DNA from: Stenotrophomonas maltophilia
GTDB taxonomy: Bacteria; Pseudomonadota; Gammaproteobacteria; Xanthomonadales; Xanthomonadaceae
DNA: 64,000 bases
Reading direction: 5' to 3'
Assembly: GCF_002138415.1 (NCBI RefSeq)
Contig: NZ_CP015612.1
Location: 3,946,001 to 4,010,000, forward strand
In this document: positions 45,379 to 54,912 of the stretch, in pieces
Layout: every line of letters starts with the position of its first letter
Position numbering within the stretch: position 1 is the stretch's first letter
Position numbers and translations under genes: made by a program
Notes under the pieces: model-generated
Seen by the model: only the letters and a program-made list of their open reading frames with translations
The model's database searches: none
What the model was told of the DNA's origin: nothing

Positions 45379-47490
45379 TTACGGCTGGGCGATGCCCAGC
45401 TGCTGCAGCACGAACGCGTACGACTCGGACAGCTCGCGGTAGCGCTGGAAGCGCCCCGACTTGCCGCCGTGGCCGGCTTCCATGTTGGTGCGGAACAGGA
45501 TCGGGTAGTGGCCGGTGTTGTCGTCACGCAGCTTGGCCACCCACTTGGCAGGTTCCCAGTACTGCACCTGCGAATCCCACAGGCCGGTGCCCACGAACAG
45601 CGCCGGGTAGGCCTGTTTCCTGACGTTGTCGTAGGGCGAGTAGGACAGCATGTAGTCGTAGTACGGCTTCTGCTCCGGATTGCCCCACTCGTCGTACTCG
45701 TTGGTGGTCAGTGGGATGGTCGGATCGAGCATGGTGGTGACCACGTCGACGAACGGCACCTGCGCCACCATCACCCGGTAATCCTGCGGCGCCTGGTTGG
45801 CCACCGCGCCCATCAGCAGGCCACCTGCGCTGCCGCCGGACGCGGCCACGCGATCCTTCGCCGCCCAGCCCTGCGCCACCAGGCCACGGGTGACGTCGAC
45901 GAAGTCATTGAAGGTGTTCTGCTTGTGCAGCAGCTTGCCGTTTTCGTACCAGTCGCGGCCCATTTCCTGGCCACCGCGGATGTGGGCGATGGCATACACC
46001 ACGCCACGGTCGAGCAGGCTCACCGCGGTCTGGTTGAAGTACGGATCCATCGACATGCCATAGCTGCCATAGGCGTACTGGAACAGCGCGCCCTTGCCAT
46101 CCTTCTGGTAGCCCTTGCGGTAGACCAGCGACACCGGCACCTTCACGCCATCGCGCGCGGTGATCCAGACGCGGTCGGTTTCGTACTTCGACGCGTCATA
46201 GCCGATCACCGGCTGCACCTTCAGCTGGCGGCGCTCACCGGTAGCAGTGTTCAGTTCGAACACGGTGGTCGGGGTGGTCATCGAGGTATAGACGTAGCGC
46301 AACCACGGCGTATCGGCCTCGGTGTTGTCGCCCAGGCCCATCGAATAGGCCGGCTCGTCGGCCTTCACGTAGTCGCTGCGGCCATCCTTGAACAGCAGGC
46401 GGATGCGCTCCAGGCCCTGGGAACGTTCGGCAATGGCGGTGTAGTCATCGAAAAGTTCGAAGCCTTCGATGAACACCGCATCGTCGTGCGCGATCCAGTC
46501 CTTCCATTGCGCACGCGAGGTCGCATCGGTCGGTGCGGTGACCAGCTTGAAGTTCTTCGCACCGTCGTTGGTGCGGATCACCCAGCGACCATCGTAGTGG
46601 TCAGCGTCGTACTCGACATCGCGCTGGCGCGGCGCCAATACGGTGAAGGTGGTCGGGTCGCTGGCCGGCGCGTAGCGCTCTTCCGAGGACACGGTGCTGT
46701 GCACGCCGATGGTGATGAAGCGATCGTCGCGGGTGCGGCCGATGCCCATGTAGAAGCTGTCGTCCTTCTCTTCGTAGACGACGGTGTCGGTACTGGCCGG
46801 GGTGCCCAGCACGTGCTTCTTAACGCGCACGGTCAGCAGCGTTTCCGGATCGTTCTCGACATACAGCACGGTGCGGTTGTCGTCGGCCCAGACCAGGTCG
46901 CCGGAGCTGCCGGTGATCACATCGGGCAGCACCTTGCCGGTGGCCAGGTCCTTGAAGCGGATCGTGTACTGGCGGCGGCCCACATCATCATCGGCCCAGG
47001 CCAGCAGCTGGTTGTCCTGGCTGACCTCCATCGAGCCGACGCTGAAGTAGCCCTTGCCGGCGGCCATGGCGTTGACGTCCAGCAGGATCTCTTCGGCCGC
47101 GTCCATACTGCCCTTGCGGCGCGCGTGGATCGGGTAGTCCTGGCCGGTCTCGAAGCGGCTGTAGTACCAGTAGCCGCGCTCACGCGCCGGCACGCTGGAA
47201 TCGTCCTGCTTGGTGCGGCCGACGATCTCCTTGTACAGGGTGTCTTCCAGCGGCTTCAGCGGTGCCAGCAGCTGGTCGGCGTAGGCATTCTCGGCCTGCA
47301 GGTAGGCCAGCATGTCCTTGTTCTCGCGCTTGTCGTCGCGCAGCCAGTAGTAGTCATCGTTACGGGTCGCGCCGAACGGCGCCTTGACCACATGCGGGTG
47401 CTTGGCGGCATCCGGCGGAACAGGCGGCGTGGCGGCGGTAGCGGTCGTGGTCATCAGGCTCGCAAGCAACAGGCAGAGAGTGGATTTCAT
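45379..47490 (-). CDS. ptrB: oligopeptidase B, S9A family, with signal peptide
   Basis: Serine peptidase cleaving after basic residues in oligopeptides. 703 residues. Seven-bladed propeller (about 80-420), then alpha/beta-hydrolase catalytic domain: GGSAGGLLMGAVAN (catalytic Ser554), PLTTNEYDEWGNP, and the His in NMEAGHGGKSGRF. Unlike E. coli PtrB, it begins with a signal peptide, MKSTLCLLLASLMTTTATAA, so it is probably periplasmic. Start 47490 chosen for the signal peptide; an in-frame ATG lies 24 bp upstream. Confidence 0.92.
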   Translation of the reverse strand: MKSTLCLLLASLMTTTATAATPPVPPDAAKHPHVVKAPFGATRNDDYYWLRDDKRENKDMLAYLQAENAYADQLLAPLKPLEDTLYKEIVGRTKQDDSSVPARERGYWYYSRFETGQDYPIHARRKGSMDAAEEILLDVNAMAAGKGYFSVGSMEVSQDNQLLAWADDDVGRRQYTIRFKDLATGKVLPDVITGSSGDLVWADDNRTVLYVENDPETLLTVRVKKHVLGTPASTDTVVYEEKDDSFYMGIGRTRDDRFITIGVHSTVSSEERYAPASDPTTFTVLAPRQRDVEYDADHYDGRWVIRTNDGAKNFKLVTAPTDATSRAQWKDWIAHDDAVFIEGFELFDDYTAIAERSQGLERIRLLFKDGRSDYVKADEPAYSMGLGDNTEADTPWLRYVYTSMTTPTTVFELNTATGERRQLKVQPVIGYDASKYETDRVWITARDGVKVPVSLVYRKGYQKDGKGALFQYAYGSYGMSMDPYFNQTAVSLLDRGVVYAIAHIRGGQEMGRDWYENGKLLHKQNTFNDFVDVTRGLVAQGWAAKDRVAASGGSAGGLLMGAVANQAPQDYRVMVAQVPFVDVVTTMLDPTIPLTTNEYDEWGNPEQKPYYDYMLSYSPYDNVRKQAYPALFVGTGLWDSQVQYWEPAKWVAKLRDDNTGHYPILFRTNMEAGHGGKSGRFQRYRELSESYAFVLQQLGIAQP

Positions 47491-47530
47491 GAGATAAGGC
47501 TCCAGGCGCATCAATGCAATGGTCTTCGGC

Positions 47531-47568
47531 GGGGTCAGATCCCTTTTCCCGACAAGGGATCTGACCCC
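47531..47568. repeat. GGGGTCAGATCCC palindrome
   Basis: GGGGTCAGATCCCTT and AAGGGATCTGACCCC flank an 8-bp loop, between ptrB and the divergent aminotransferase gene. Confidence 0.85.
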
Positions 47569-47633
47569 AATCCCGGCAATGCGGCAACCCTGCGGATCGT
47601 CATGGGTCGTGCCGGCCGGCGTACCATGGGCAC

Positions 47634-48821
47634 ATGAGTACCCTGCCCCACACGCCGGGCTACAGCCGGCGCAGCCATGAAATTGCCCCGTTCCACGTGA
47701 TGTCCCTGCTGGCCCGCGCGCAGGCGCTGGAGCAGGCCGGCCACGATGTGATCCATCTGGAGATCGGTGAGCCGGACTTCACCACGGCCGAACCGGTCGT
47801 GCGTGCCGGCCAGGCTGCATTGGCCGCCGGCCATACCCGCTACACCGCTGCCCGTGGCCTGCCGGCCCTGCGCCAGGCGATCAGCGGGTTCTATCGCAGC
47901 CACTACGGGCTGGACATCGACCCCGAACGCATCCTGGTCACCCCCGGCGGCTCCGGCGCGCTGCTGCTGGCCAGCAGCCTGCTGGTCGATCCCGGTCGCC
48001 ACTGGCTGCTGGCCGACCCCGGTTATCCATGCAACCGCCATTTCCTGCGCCTGGTGGAAGGCGGCGCACAGCTGGTGCCGGTCGGGCCGGACACTGCCTA
48101 TCAATTGACCCCGTCGCTGGTGGAACAGCACTGGAATGCCGACAGCGTGGGCGCACTGGTTGCATCGCCGGCCAACCCGACCGGTACCGTGCTCTCCGCC
48201 GACGAGCTGGCCGCCCTGTCGCAGACCCTGCACGCGCGCGGCGGTCACCTGGTGGTGGACGAGATCTACCACGGCCTGACCTACGGCCTGGATGCACCCA
48301 GCGTGCTGCAGGTGGATGACAGCGCGTTCGTGCTGAACAGCTTCTCCAAATACTTCGGCATGACCGGTTGGCGGCTGGGCTGGCTGGTGGCACCGCCAGC
48401 AGCCGTGCCGGACCTGGAGAAGCTGGCCCAGAACCTGTACATCAGCGCGTCGAGCATCGCCCAGCATGCCGCACTGGCCTGTTTCAGCGAGGAGTCGATG
48501 GCAATCTTCGAGCAGCGTCGAGAAGTCTTCCGGCAGCGCCGCGACTTCCTGTTGCCGGCATTGCGTGAACTGGGCTTCCGCATCGAAGTCGAGCCGCAGG
48601 GCGCGTTCTACCTGTACGCCGATGTCAGCGCATTCACCGATGACGCGCAGGCGTTCTGCACCCACTTCCTGGAAACCGAGCACGTGGCGTTCACCCCGGG
48701 GCTGGATTTCGGTTTCCATCGCGCCAACCAGCATGTGCGCCTGGCCTATACCCAGGAAGTGCCGCGGCTGCAGGAGGCGGTGGCGCGGATCGCGCGCGGG
48801 TTGAAGCGCTGGGGCACCTGA
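47634..48821 (+). CDS. class I/II pyridoxal-phosphate aminotransferase
   Basis: 395 residues, fold type I. PLP Lys239 in NSFSKYFGMTGWRLGW; VDEIYHGLTYG contains the pyridine-N-binding Asp and Tyr; ASPANPTGTVLSADEL and the C-terminal carboxylate-binding Arg region HVRLAYTQ are present. Resembles aspartate/aromatic aminotransferase-like enzymes (class Igamma); the amino donor cannot be fixed. Ends just before a strong terminator; divergent from ptrB. Confidence 0.88.
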   Translation: MSTLPHTPGYSRRSHEIAPFHVMSLLARAQALEQAGHDVIHLEIGEPDFTTAEPVVRAGQAALAAGHTRYTAARGLPALRQAISGFYRSHYGLDIDPERILVTPGGSGALLLASSLLVDPGRHWLLADPGYPCNRHFLRLVEGGAQLVPVGPDTAYQLTPSLVEQHWNADSVGALVASPANPTGTVLSADELAALSQTLHARGGHLVVDEIYHGLTYGLDAPSVLQVDDSAFVLNSFSKYFGMTGWRLGWLVAPPAAVPDLEKLAQNLYISASSIAQHAALACFSEESMAIFEQRREVFRQRRDFLLPALRELGFRIEVEPQGAFYLYADVSAFTDDAQAFCTHFLETEHVAFTPGLDFGFHRANQHVRLAYTQEVPRLQEAVARIARGLKRWGT

Positions 48822-48873
48822 TCGCCCGGCGCGAACGGCATACACGCATGGCGTGGATACGTGGGACCCAACG

Positions 48874-48902
48874 AAAAACGCCGCCCGAGGGCGGCGTTTT
48901 TC
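48874..48902. terminator. bidirectional rho-independent terminator
   Basis: AAAAACGCCGCCC-GA-GGGCGGCGTTTTT between convergent aminotransferase and S9 peptidase genes. Confidence 0.9.
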
Positions 48903-48908
48903 ACTCCA

Positions 48909-51005
48909 TCACTTGCCGCCCAACCGCTCCCACAGGAAGCTGTAGGCCAGCGCCGACATGTGCGCGGCCTGCGCGTTGTTGGCTGCACCGCCGTGGCCAC
49001 CTTCGATGTTCTCGTAGTAGGTCACGTCCTTGCCGGCGTCGATCATCTTCGCCGCCATCTTGCGGGCATGGCCCGGATGCACGCGGTCATCGCGGGTGGA
49101 GGTGGTGAACAGCACCGGCGGGTAGTTCTTCTTCGCGTCGAACAGGTGGTACGGCGAGAAGGTCTTGATGAAGTCCCAGTCGCTGGTGTCCGGGTTGCCG
49201 TACTCGGCCATCCACGAAGCACCGGCCAACAGGTGGCTGTAGCGCTTCATGTCCAGCAGCGGCACCTGCACCACCACTGCACCGAACAGCTCCGGGTACT
49301 GGGTCAGCATGTTGCCGGTCAGCAGGCCACCGTTGCTGCCACCTTGGACGCCCAGGTGCTTGGCACTGGTGATCTTGCGCTTGACCAGATCGCGCGCCAC
49401 CGCAGCCATGTCTTCATAGGCCTTGTGACGGTTCTGCTTCAGCGCGGCCTGGTGCCAGCGCGGGCCGTACTCACCACCACCACGGATGTTGGCGACCACG
49501 TACACACCGCCTTTCTCCAGCCAGGCGCGGCCCATGCCACCTGAGTAATTCGGGGTCAGCGAGATCTCGAAGCCACCATAGCCGTACAGCAGGGTCGGGT
49601 TGGAGCCGTCCAGCTTCATCGCCTTGTCGTGCACCACGAAGTACGGCACGCGGGTGCCATCCTTGCTGGTGGCGAAGTGCTGCTCGATCACCTTGCCCTT
49701 GGCATCGAAGAAGGCCGGCATGGTCTTCAACGTTTCCGGCGCCTGGCCGATCTCGGCCAGAGCCAGCGTGGTCGGGGTCAGGTAGTCGGTGGCGGTCAGC
49801 CACACCGCATCGCTGTCGTTGCTGTCCACTGCGCCCACCGCCAGCGTGCCAAAGGCCGGCGCGCCGACGAAGCGGCTGGTCTGCCAGCCATCGGCGCCCG
49901 GGGTCAGAACCGACAGGCGGTTCTTGACGTCATCCAGCACGTTCAGCACCAGGTGGCTCTTGGTCCAGGTGGCGCCGGCCAGCGAGGTGGTCGCGGTCGG
50001 GGTGAACAGCACCTCGAAGTCGCGCTTGCCGGCCAGGAAGTCGTCCAGCTTCGTCGCCAGCAGCGAACCGGACGCGTAGGTCTTGCCGCCCACGGTCCAC
50101 GGATCGCGCAGTTCCAGGGTCAGCCACTGCTTGTGCAGGCCCTTCTCGGCCGAATTCGGCGCGTCGATCTTGGTCAGCGTGCCATCGTCGCCACGCAGGT
50201 AGAGCTCGTTGTTGTAGAACGCCAGCGTGCGGCTGACCAGGTTGCGCTCGAAGCCCGGGGTGTCATCGTGCATCGCCGCGATGTACATGTCTTCCGGCTT
50301 GCCTTCGTACACCACGGTGGCCGAGGTCATCGGCGTGCCGCGCTTCCACAGCTTGGCCACGCGCGGGTAGCCGGAGGTGGTCATCGAGCCCGCACCGAAG
50401 TCGGTGTAGACGAACACGGTGTCGCGGTCGACCCAGTTGAGGCCGCCCTTGGACTCGGGACGGAAGAAGCCGTCCTTGATCCAGGTCTTGTTGGCCAGGT
50501 CGAACTCACGGGTGACGTCGGCGTCGGCGCCGCCGCGCGACAGCGCGATCAGGCAGCGGCTGTAGTCCGGGCGCAGGCAATCGGCGCCATGCCAGACCCA
50601 GTTCTCACCCTCGGCCTTGTTCAGCGCATCCAGGTCGAGCACGGTTTCCCACTGCGGCGAGGCCTTGCGGTACTCGGCCAGGGTGGTGCGCCGCCACAGG
50701 CCGCGCTCGTGCTGCTGGTCCTTCCAGAAGTTGTAGTAGTAGTCGCCGATCTTCTGCACGCCGGGGATCTTGGCATCGGAGTCGAGCACCTCGCGGATGC
50801 TGGTCTCCATCTGCTTGAAGGCCGGGGTCTGCGCCAGGCGCGCCTCGGACTTGGCGTTCTGTTCCTTGACCCAGGTCAGCGGCTTGTCGCCGGTGACGTC
50901 TTCGAGCCAGGCGTAGCGATCGGTGTCTTCAGCGGCCACGGCGGTCCCCACCGAGGCAGCGGTCATCATGCCGGCCAGCAGGCAGGCGGAAGCGAGTCGA
51001 GACAT
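48909..51005 (-). CDS. prolyl oligopeptidase family serine peptidase (S9A), exported
   Basis: 698 residues. Signal peptide MSRLASACLLAGMMTAASVG cut near AVA. N-terminal propeller begins at RYAWLEDVTGDKPLTWVKEQ; catalytic domain shows GGFEISLTPNYSGG, NIRGGGEYGPRWHQAALKQN and GGSNGGLLTGNMLTQYPELF with Ser557; TRDDRVHPGHARKM (Asp) and EGGHGGAANN (His) complete the triad. Cleaves prolyl-containing oligopeptides in related enzymes. Second S9 peptidase within 6 kb; the two are only distantly alike. Confidence 0.92.
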   Translation of the reverse strand: MSRLASACLLAGMMTAASVGTAVAAEDTDRYAWLEDVTGDKPLTWVKEQNAKSEARLAQTPAFKQMETSIREVLDSDAKIPGVQKIGDYYYNFWKDQQHERGLWRRTTLAEYRKASPQWETVLDLDALNKAEGENWVWHGADCLRPDYSRCLIALSRGGADADVTREFDLANKTWIKDGFFRPESKGGLNWVDRDTVFVYTDFGAGSMTTSGYPRVAKLWKRGTPMTSATVVYEGKPEDMYIAAMHDDTPGFERNLVSRTLAFYNNELYLRGDDGTLTKIDAPNSAEKGLHKQWLTLELRDPWTVGGKTYASGSLLATKLDDFLAGKRDFEVLFTPTATTSLAGATWTKSHLVLNVLDDVKNRLSVLTPGADGWQTSRFVGAPAFGTLAVGAVDSNDSDAVWLTATDYLTPTTLALAEIGQAPETLKTMPAFFDAKGKVIEQHFATSKDGTRVPYFVVHDKAMKLDGSNPTLLYGYGGFEISLTPNYSGGMGRAWLEKGGVYVVANIRGGGEYGPRWHQAALKQNRHKAYEDMAAVARDLVKRKITSAKHLGVQGGSNGGLLTGNMLTQYPELFGAVVVQVPLLDMKRYSHLLAGASWMAEYGNPDTSDWDFIKTFSPYHLFDAKKNYPPVLFTTSTRDDRVHPGHARKMAAKMIDAGKDVTYYENIEGGHGGAANNAQAAHMSALAYSFLWERLGGK

Positions 51006-51074
51006 TGCAGCTCCAGGCAGTCATAAGCCGTGGAACGCTAGCACGGAATGTCGCGGCCGCCCCCGTGTCGAAGG

Positions 51075-51401
51075 TCAGGCCGTGGCCGCGGGGCTGCGCC
51101 GGCTTCGGGTCGCGCCGCCGGCGCGACGACGAGCCTGTCCACCGGTACGCCGGGCCAGCCGCAGCCACGACAGTCCAGGCAGCGGGAAGCGCAGCAGCGC
51201 CCACCAGGCCACCAGTGGCATGCCGACCAGCCACATCGGCAGCCAGCCCAGCCAGGCGTTGCTGCCGCGCGCGGCTGGCCAGACCAGCACCAGTGCCACA
51301 CCGGCCAGCGCCACCTGTCGCACGCTGCGCAGCAGGCGTGGATCGGCGCGTTCAATGATGACGCGTTCAGTTGCAGGGCGTCGGACGGAACGTGCATTCA
51401 T
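51075..51401 (-). CDS. small inner-membrane protein, unknown
   Basis: 108 residues, two hydrophobic segments (VALAGVALVLVWPA and WLPMWLVGMPLVAWWALLRF), preceded by an Arg-rich cytosolic N-terminus and followed by an Arg/Ala-rich tail. Start ATG 51401 (MNARSVRRPATERV). Not recognised; codon use matches neighbours, but homologue evidence is needed. Confidence 0.5.
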   Translation of the reverse strand: MNARSVRRPATERVIIERADPRLLRSVRQVALAGVALVLVWPAARGSNAWLGWLPMWLVGMPLVAWWALLRFPLPGLSWLRLARRTGGQARRRAGGATRSRRSPAATA

Positions 51402-51528
51402 GGGGCTTCTCCGGTGGACAATGCAACACAGCATGGGCAACCCCCTTCTCACAGGTTGCGACACCATTGACGGATCGCGTGCACACAGTCGACCATGCGC
51501 GTGCAAGCCCACTGGAGCCCGCTCCCGC

Positions 51529-52131
51529 ATGACTTCGATCCGCCCGCTCTGCGCCGTGCTGCTGGCCCTGTCCCTGGCGGGCCCCGCCGTGGCCGCCAGT
51601 GAGCCGTCGTCGCCCCGTACCAGCGCCTCTGGTGCGGCTGCCCTGGACGCACCGATCGACCTGAAGCGCTTCATGGGCACCTGGTATGTGATCGGCCGCG
51701 TGCCGAACTTCATCGAACGTGGCCATGTCGCCAGCGTCAACGAGTACGAGTTGCGCGACGCGCACAAGGTCGGCATCACCTACCGCTACCGTGATGGCTT
51801 CGGCGAACCGCTGCAGGAAGTGCGCGCGCGCGCCAGCGTCGATCCGGACAGCGGCAACCACGGCTGGCGCACCTGGTTCTACCGCGTGGTGCCCACCCAT
51901 TCGCGGGTACTGGAAGTGGCCCCGGACTATTCGTGGGCGCTGATCGGCTATCCCGGCCGTGAAATGGCCTGGATCTTCTCGCGTACGCCGGACATGGATA
52001 AAGCCCTGTACAAGGAGCTCGCAGAGCGACTGCGCGACGAGTACGGCGTGAATACCGACAAGCTCAAGCGCGTGCCGCAGCACCCGGAGCAGGTCGGCAA
52101 GCTGGGCTACGAAGTGCCGAACGTGCGTTGA
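51529..52131 (+). CDS. lipocalin-family protein (Blc-like)
   Basis: 200 residues, periplasmic or outer-membrane associated lipid-binding beta-barrel. Signal peptide MTSIRPLCAVLLALSLAGPA. Lipocalin signature DLKRFMGTWYVIGRVPNFIE (G-x-W), then VNEYELRDAHKVGITYRYRD and the final helix region; overall it resembles bacterial lipocalin Blc. Unlike E. coli Blc it has no lipobox Cys, so it is probably soluble. Single gene; the 127-bp gap upstream contains its promoter. Confidence 0.9.
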   Translation: MTSIRPLCAVLLALSLAGPAVAASEPSSPRTSASGAAALDAPIDLKRFMGTWYVIGRVPNFIERGHVASVNEYELRDAHKVGITYRYRDGFGEPLQEVRARASVDPDSGNHGWRTWFYRVVPTHSRVLEVAPDYSWALIGYPGREMAWIFSRTPDMDKALYKELAERLRDEYGVNTDKLKRVPQHPEQVGKLGYEVPNVR

Positions 52132-52171
52132 CTGGAGTGTGGCCGCGGACCTCGGTCCGTGCGCCCCGAAT

Positions 52172-52471
52172 TCACGCTGCCCGCGGCTGCACCCGTCGCT
52201 CGATCTCGCTGCGCGTTGGCAATGTCTTGAGGTCGTAGGCCGCCTGCATCGCAAGCCAGGACGCGGCATCCCCACCAAAATGTCGCGCCAGCCGTGCCGC
52301 GGTATCGGCCGAAATACTGCGCTCCCCGTGCACGATGGCGTGCAGCCGTGTTGCGGGAACATCCAAGGCCCTTGCCAGCGCGTTCACGCTCAACGCCAGA
52401 GGCATCAGGAACTCTTCGCGCAGGATCTCGCCAGGATGGATGGCGCGCATGCCGTTGTGGGGACGCTTCAT
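52172..52471 (-). CDS. higA: HigA-type antitoxin (XRE family)
   Basis: 99 residues. N-terminal MKRPHNGMRAIHPGEILREE and the helix-turn-helix NALARALDVPATRLHAIVHG are typical of HigA (VapI-like) antitoxins. It follows the toxin gene by 10 bp, the reversed toxin-antitoxin order of higBA. The C-terminus, RSEIERRVQPRAA, is likely disordered. Binds the toxin and, with it, the operon operator. Confidence 0.9.
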   Translation of the reverse strand: MKRPHNGMRAIHPGEILREEFLMPLALSVNALARALDVPATRLHAIVHGERSISADTAARLARHFGGDAASWLAMQAAYDLKTLPTRSEIERRVQPRAA

Positions 52472-52481
52472 GGCGGGCACC

Positions 52482-52760
52482 TCAGTGATAGTCAACAATT
52501 TCCACGGCATCGGCGCCGTTGTCGGTCCAGGTAAAGCAGAGCCGCCACTGATCGTTGATCCGAAGGCTGTACTGCCCTTTCCGGTCACCTGACAGCGCTT
52601 CGAGCCGGTTTCCGGGCGGGCTGCGCAGGAATGCCAACGTCTGTGCCGAGTCGAGCAGTTGGAGTTTGCGCTCGGCAGCCCGCCGGATCGAAAGCCAGGC
52701 ACGTGGACAGGTTCCTTCAAACAGGGCACGGGTCTGCTTGCAGCGGAATGAACGGATCAT
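52482..52760 (-). CDS. higB: HigB-type mRNA interferase toxin (RelE superfamily)
   Basis: 92 residues. [40 protein letters not shown], and the [12 protein letters not shown] and VEIVDYH strands are the full HigB fold, including the Arg and aromatic residues of the ribosome-dependent RNase. First gene of higBA. Start 52760 rather than the longer frame at 52796, which runs through the operator palindrome. Confidence 0.9.
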   Translation of the reverse strand: MIRSFRCKQTRALFEGTCPRAWLSIRRAAERKLQLLDSAQTLAFLRSPPGNRLEALSGDRKGQYSLRINDQWRLCFTWTDNGADAVEIVDYH

Positions 52761-52761
52761 T

Positions 52762-52790
52762 CCGTAAAACGTATTACGTTGAACGGAACA
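52762..52790. promoter_or_regulatory. higBA autoregulatory operator
   Basis: Immediately upstream of higB, on the minus strand: TTCCGTT...ACGGAA arms around AACGT-AAT-ACGTT, two nested palindromes. Its position over the start of an HTH-controlled operon makes it the likely HigA/HigBA binding site. Confidence 0.6.
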
Positions 52791-52906
52791 TACCAAGGAA
52801 CGGGGTGTGCTGCCAGTCCCAGTCTGGCGATATTGATTCCTGATGGGTGTGGCGGCTTCCAGAGCCTGGCGCTATGACAGGCACACTGTCGAAGTTCTGC
52901 AGGCTC

Positions 52907-52972
52907 TGCCGGCCAGCGGCCGGCACTACCGTTTCCAGGCGATGAGGTAGAGCCGGCCGCTGGCCGGTTACC
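52907..52972. repeat. two SMAG repeats downstream of metI
   Basis: TGCCGGCCAGCGGCCGGCAC at 52907-52930 and the inverted GTAGAGCCGGCCGCTGGCCG at about 52946-52972. Confidence 0.85.
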
Positions 52973-53008
52973 ACGATCATGCCGGGCATGGCACGGCGGA
53001 CGAACCGA

Positions 53009-53698
53009 TTATTTGCGGCTGTAATGCGCGACCAGGCGGTCGCCGAGCATCTGCAGCAGCTGCACAAGGACCAGCAGCAGGACCACGGTGACCAGGGCCA
53101 CGTCGGTGTGCGAGCGCTGGTAGCCGTCGCGGAAGGCCAGGTCGCCGAGGCCACCGGAACCGATCGCACCGCCCATCGCGGTGAAGCCGATCAGCGCCAC
53201 GGTAGTGACCGTTGCGCCAGCGATCAGGCCCGGACGCGCCTCCGGCAGCAGCACGCGGGTGACCAGCTGCCAGGTGGTGGCACCCATCGCCTGGGTCGCT
53301 TCGATCACGCCACGGTCCACTTCGCGCAATGCGGTTTCGACCAGGCGCGCGTAGAACGGCGCGGCACCGATCACCAACGGCACGATCGCACCGCGTACAC
53401 CCAGCGACGTCCCCATCAGGAACAGCGTGACCGGGATCAGCACGATCATCAGGATGATGAAAGGCACCGAGCGCAGCAGGTTCACCACCAGCGCCAGCAC
53501 GCCGTAGGCGAACGGCCGGCGCTTCATCTGCGGCGCGCCGAACAGGTACAGCAGCACGCCCAGGGGCAGGCCGATGGCCAGAGTCAGCGGCAGCGAACCG
53601 AGCAGCATCAGCAGGGTGTCGATGGTGGCCTGGCCGATGTCGGCCCACTTGCCCGCATCCAGGTGGCGGAAGAAGCCGCCGGCAGTGGCGATGATCAT
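53009..53698 (-). CDS. metI: methionine ABC transporter permease MetI
   Basis: 229-residue inner-membrane permease, five membrane helices. ABC permease signature [24 protein letters not shown] loop: [20 protein letters not shown], and the family segment [20 protein letters not shown]. Imports D/L-methionine with MetN. Starts inside metN's end (4-bp overlap). No metQ substrate-binding gene follows; the next genes are higBA. Confidence 0.93.
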   Translation of the reverse strand: MIIATAGGFFRHLDAGKWADIGQATIDTLLMLLGSLPLTLAIGLPLGVLLYLFGAPQMKRRPFAYGVLALVVNLLRSVPFIILMIVLIPVTLFLMGTSLGVRGAIVPLVIGAAPFYARLVETALREVDRGVIEATQAMGATTWQLVTRVLLPEARPGLIAGATVTTVALIGFTAMGGAIGSGGLGDLAFRDGYQRSHTDVALVTVVLLLVLVQLLQMLGDRLVAHYSRK

Positions 53699-54702
53699 CG
53701 ACGCAGTTCCTCAACGTGCACGCCGGCGGCCACGAACGCGGCCTGCGCGGCGGACTGGTCACCGCCCACCAGGGCGACCACCAGCTGGCCATACGGGGTG
53801 TCCTTGATCCGGTCGATACGGCCGGACAGGATGTTGTAGTCGACCCCGGTCTCCCGCGCGACACTGCCGAGCAGGGGCTCGTAGGTGTCTCCACCGAGGA
53901 AGGTCAGCCGCACGATGCGGCCACCGACGGCATCGAAGTCACGATGCAGCGCGCCTTCGTCCACGTGCTCCGATTCGCTCACGAAACGGCGCGTGGTCGG
54001 GTGCTGAGGATGCAGGAACACCCGGGTGACCGGCCCGGTCTCGACCATCTGGCCGGCATCGAGCACGGCGACACGGTCACAGACGCGGCGGATCACGTCC
54101 ATCTCATGGGTGATCAGCACGATCGTCAGGCCGAGCTCTCGATTGATCTTCGACAGCAGCGACAGTACCGAGGCGGTGGTCTGCGGATCCAGCGCACTGG
54201 TGGCCTCGTCGCACAGCAGGATCTGCGGGCGTGTCGCCAGCGCGCGGGCGATGCCGACGCGCTGCTTCTGGCCACCGGACAGCTGTGCGGGGTACTTCTG
54301 CGCATGCGCCTCCAGGCCCACGGTCTGCAGCAGCTCGGCCACGCGCGCGTCGATCTCCGCCTTCGGCGTGCCGGCCAGCTCCAGCGGGAAGGCGACGTTG
54401 CCGGCCACCGTGCGCGACGACAGCAGGTTGAAGTGCTGGAAGATCATGCCGATGCGCCGGCGCAGCGCGCGCAGGCCGTCCGCGTCCAGTGCGGTGACAT
54501 CCTCGCCACCGATCAGCAAACGGCCGCCGCTGGGTTCTTCCAGGCGGTTGATCATGCGGATCAGGGTCGATTTGCCGGCACCGGAATGGCCGATGATGCC
54601 GAATACCTCACCGGCCTCGATGGTCAGGTCCAGCGGTTGCAGCGCGCTGACTGCGCGGCCGGCAACGGCATAGGATTTGTGCAGGCGCTGGAACTCGATC
54701 AC
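53695..54702 (-). CDS. metN: methionine ABC transporter ATP-binding protein MetN
   Basis: 335 residues. Walker [10 protein letters not shown] (38-46), signature LSGGQKQR, Walker [15 protein letters not shown]-loop ITHEM. C-terminal NIL (ACT-like) domain (about 255-335) that binds methionine and causes trans-inhibition. Energises uptake through MetI. Promoter-proximal gene of metNI. Confidence 0.95.
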   Translation of the reverse strand: MIEFQRLHKSYAVAGRAVSALQPLDLTIEAGEVFGIIGHSGAGKSTLIRMINRLEEPSGGRLLIGGEDVTALDADGLRALRRRIGMIFQHFNLLSSRTVAGNVAFPLELAGTPKAEIDARVAELLQTVGLEAHAQKYPAQLSGGQKQRVGIARALATRPQILLCDEATSALDPQTTASVLSLLSKINRELGLTIVLITHEMDVIRRVCDRVAVLDAGQMVETGPVTRVFLHPQHPTTRRFVSESEHVDEGALHRDFDAVGGRIVRLTFLGGDTYEPLLGSVARETGVDYNILSGRIDRIKDTPYGQLVVALVGGDQSAAQAAFVAAGVHVEELRR

Positions 54703-54831
54703 GGGCGTGGCTCACCGGCTGGGTGACGGAAGGGGGCGTGCAGCCTACCAGCGCAGGCGGTCGCGCGCCCGCGCCATGGGCCAGAATGTTATTCCTTTTG
54801 GTTCTAAGGCGCCCACGCCGGCGCATTGGCT

Positions 54832-54893
54832 GGGGTCAGAGCCCCTGCGGGGATCCGACCCCGGGGTCGGATCCCCGCAGGGGCTCTGACCCC
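54832..54893. repeat. 62-bp perfect palindrome
   Basis: 31-bp arms, GGGGTCAGAGCCCCTGCGGG..., meet with no loop at 54862/54863. Lies between the metN start and the DMT transporter stop (both minus strand). It could act as a terminator for read-through or a cruciform; it has no T run. Confidence 0.95.
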
Positions 54894-54912
54894 ATTCCCC
54901 GGCCCAACCGAC

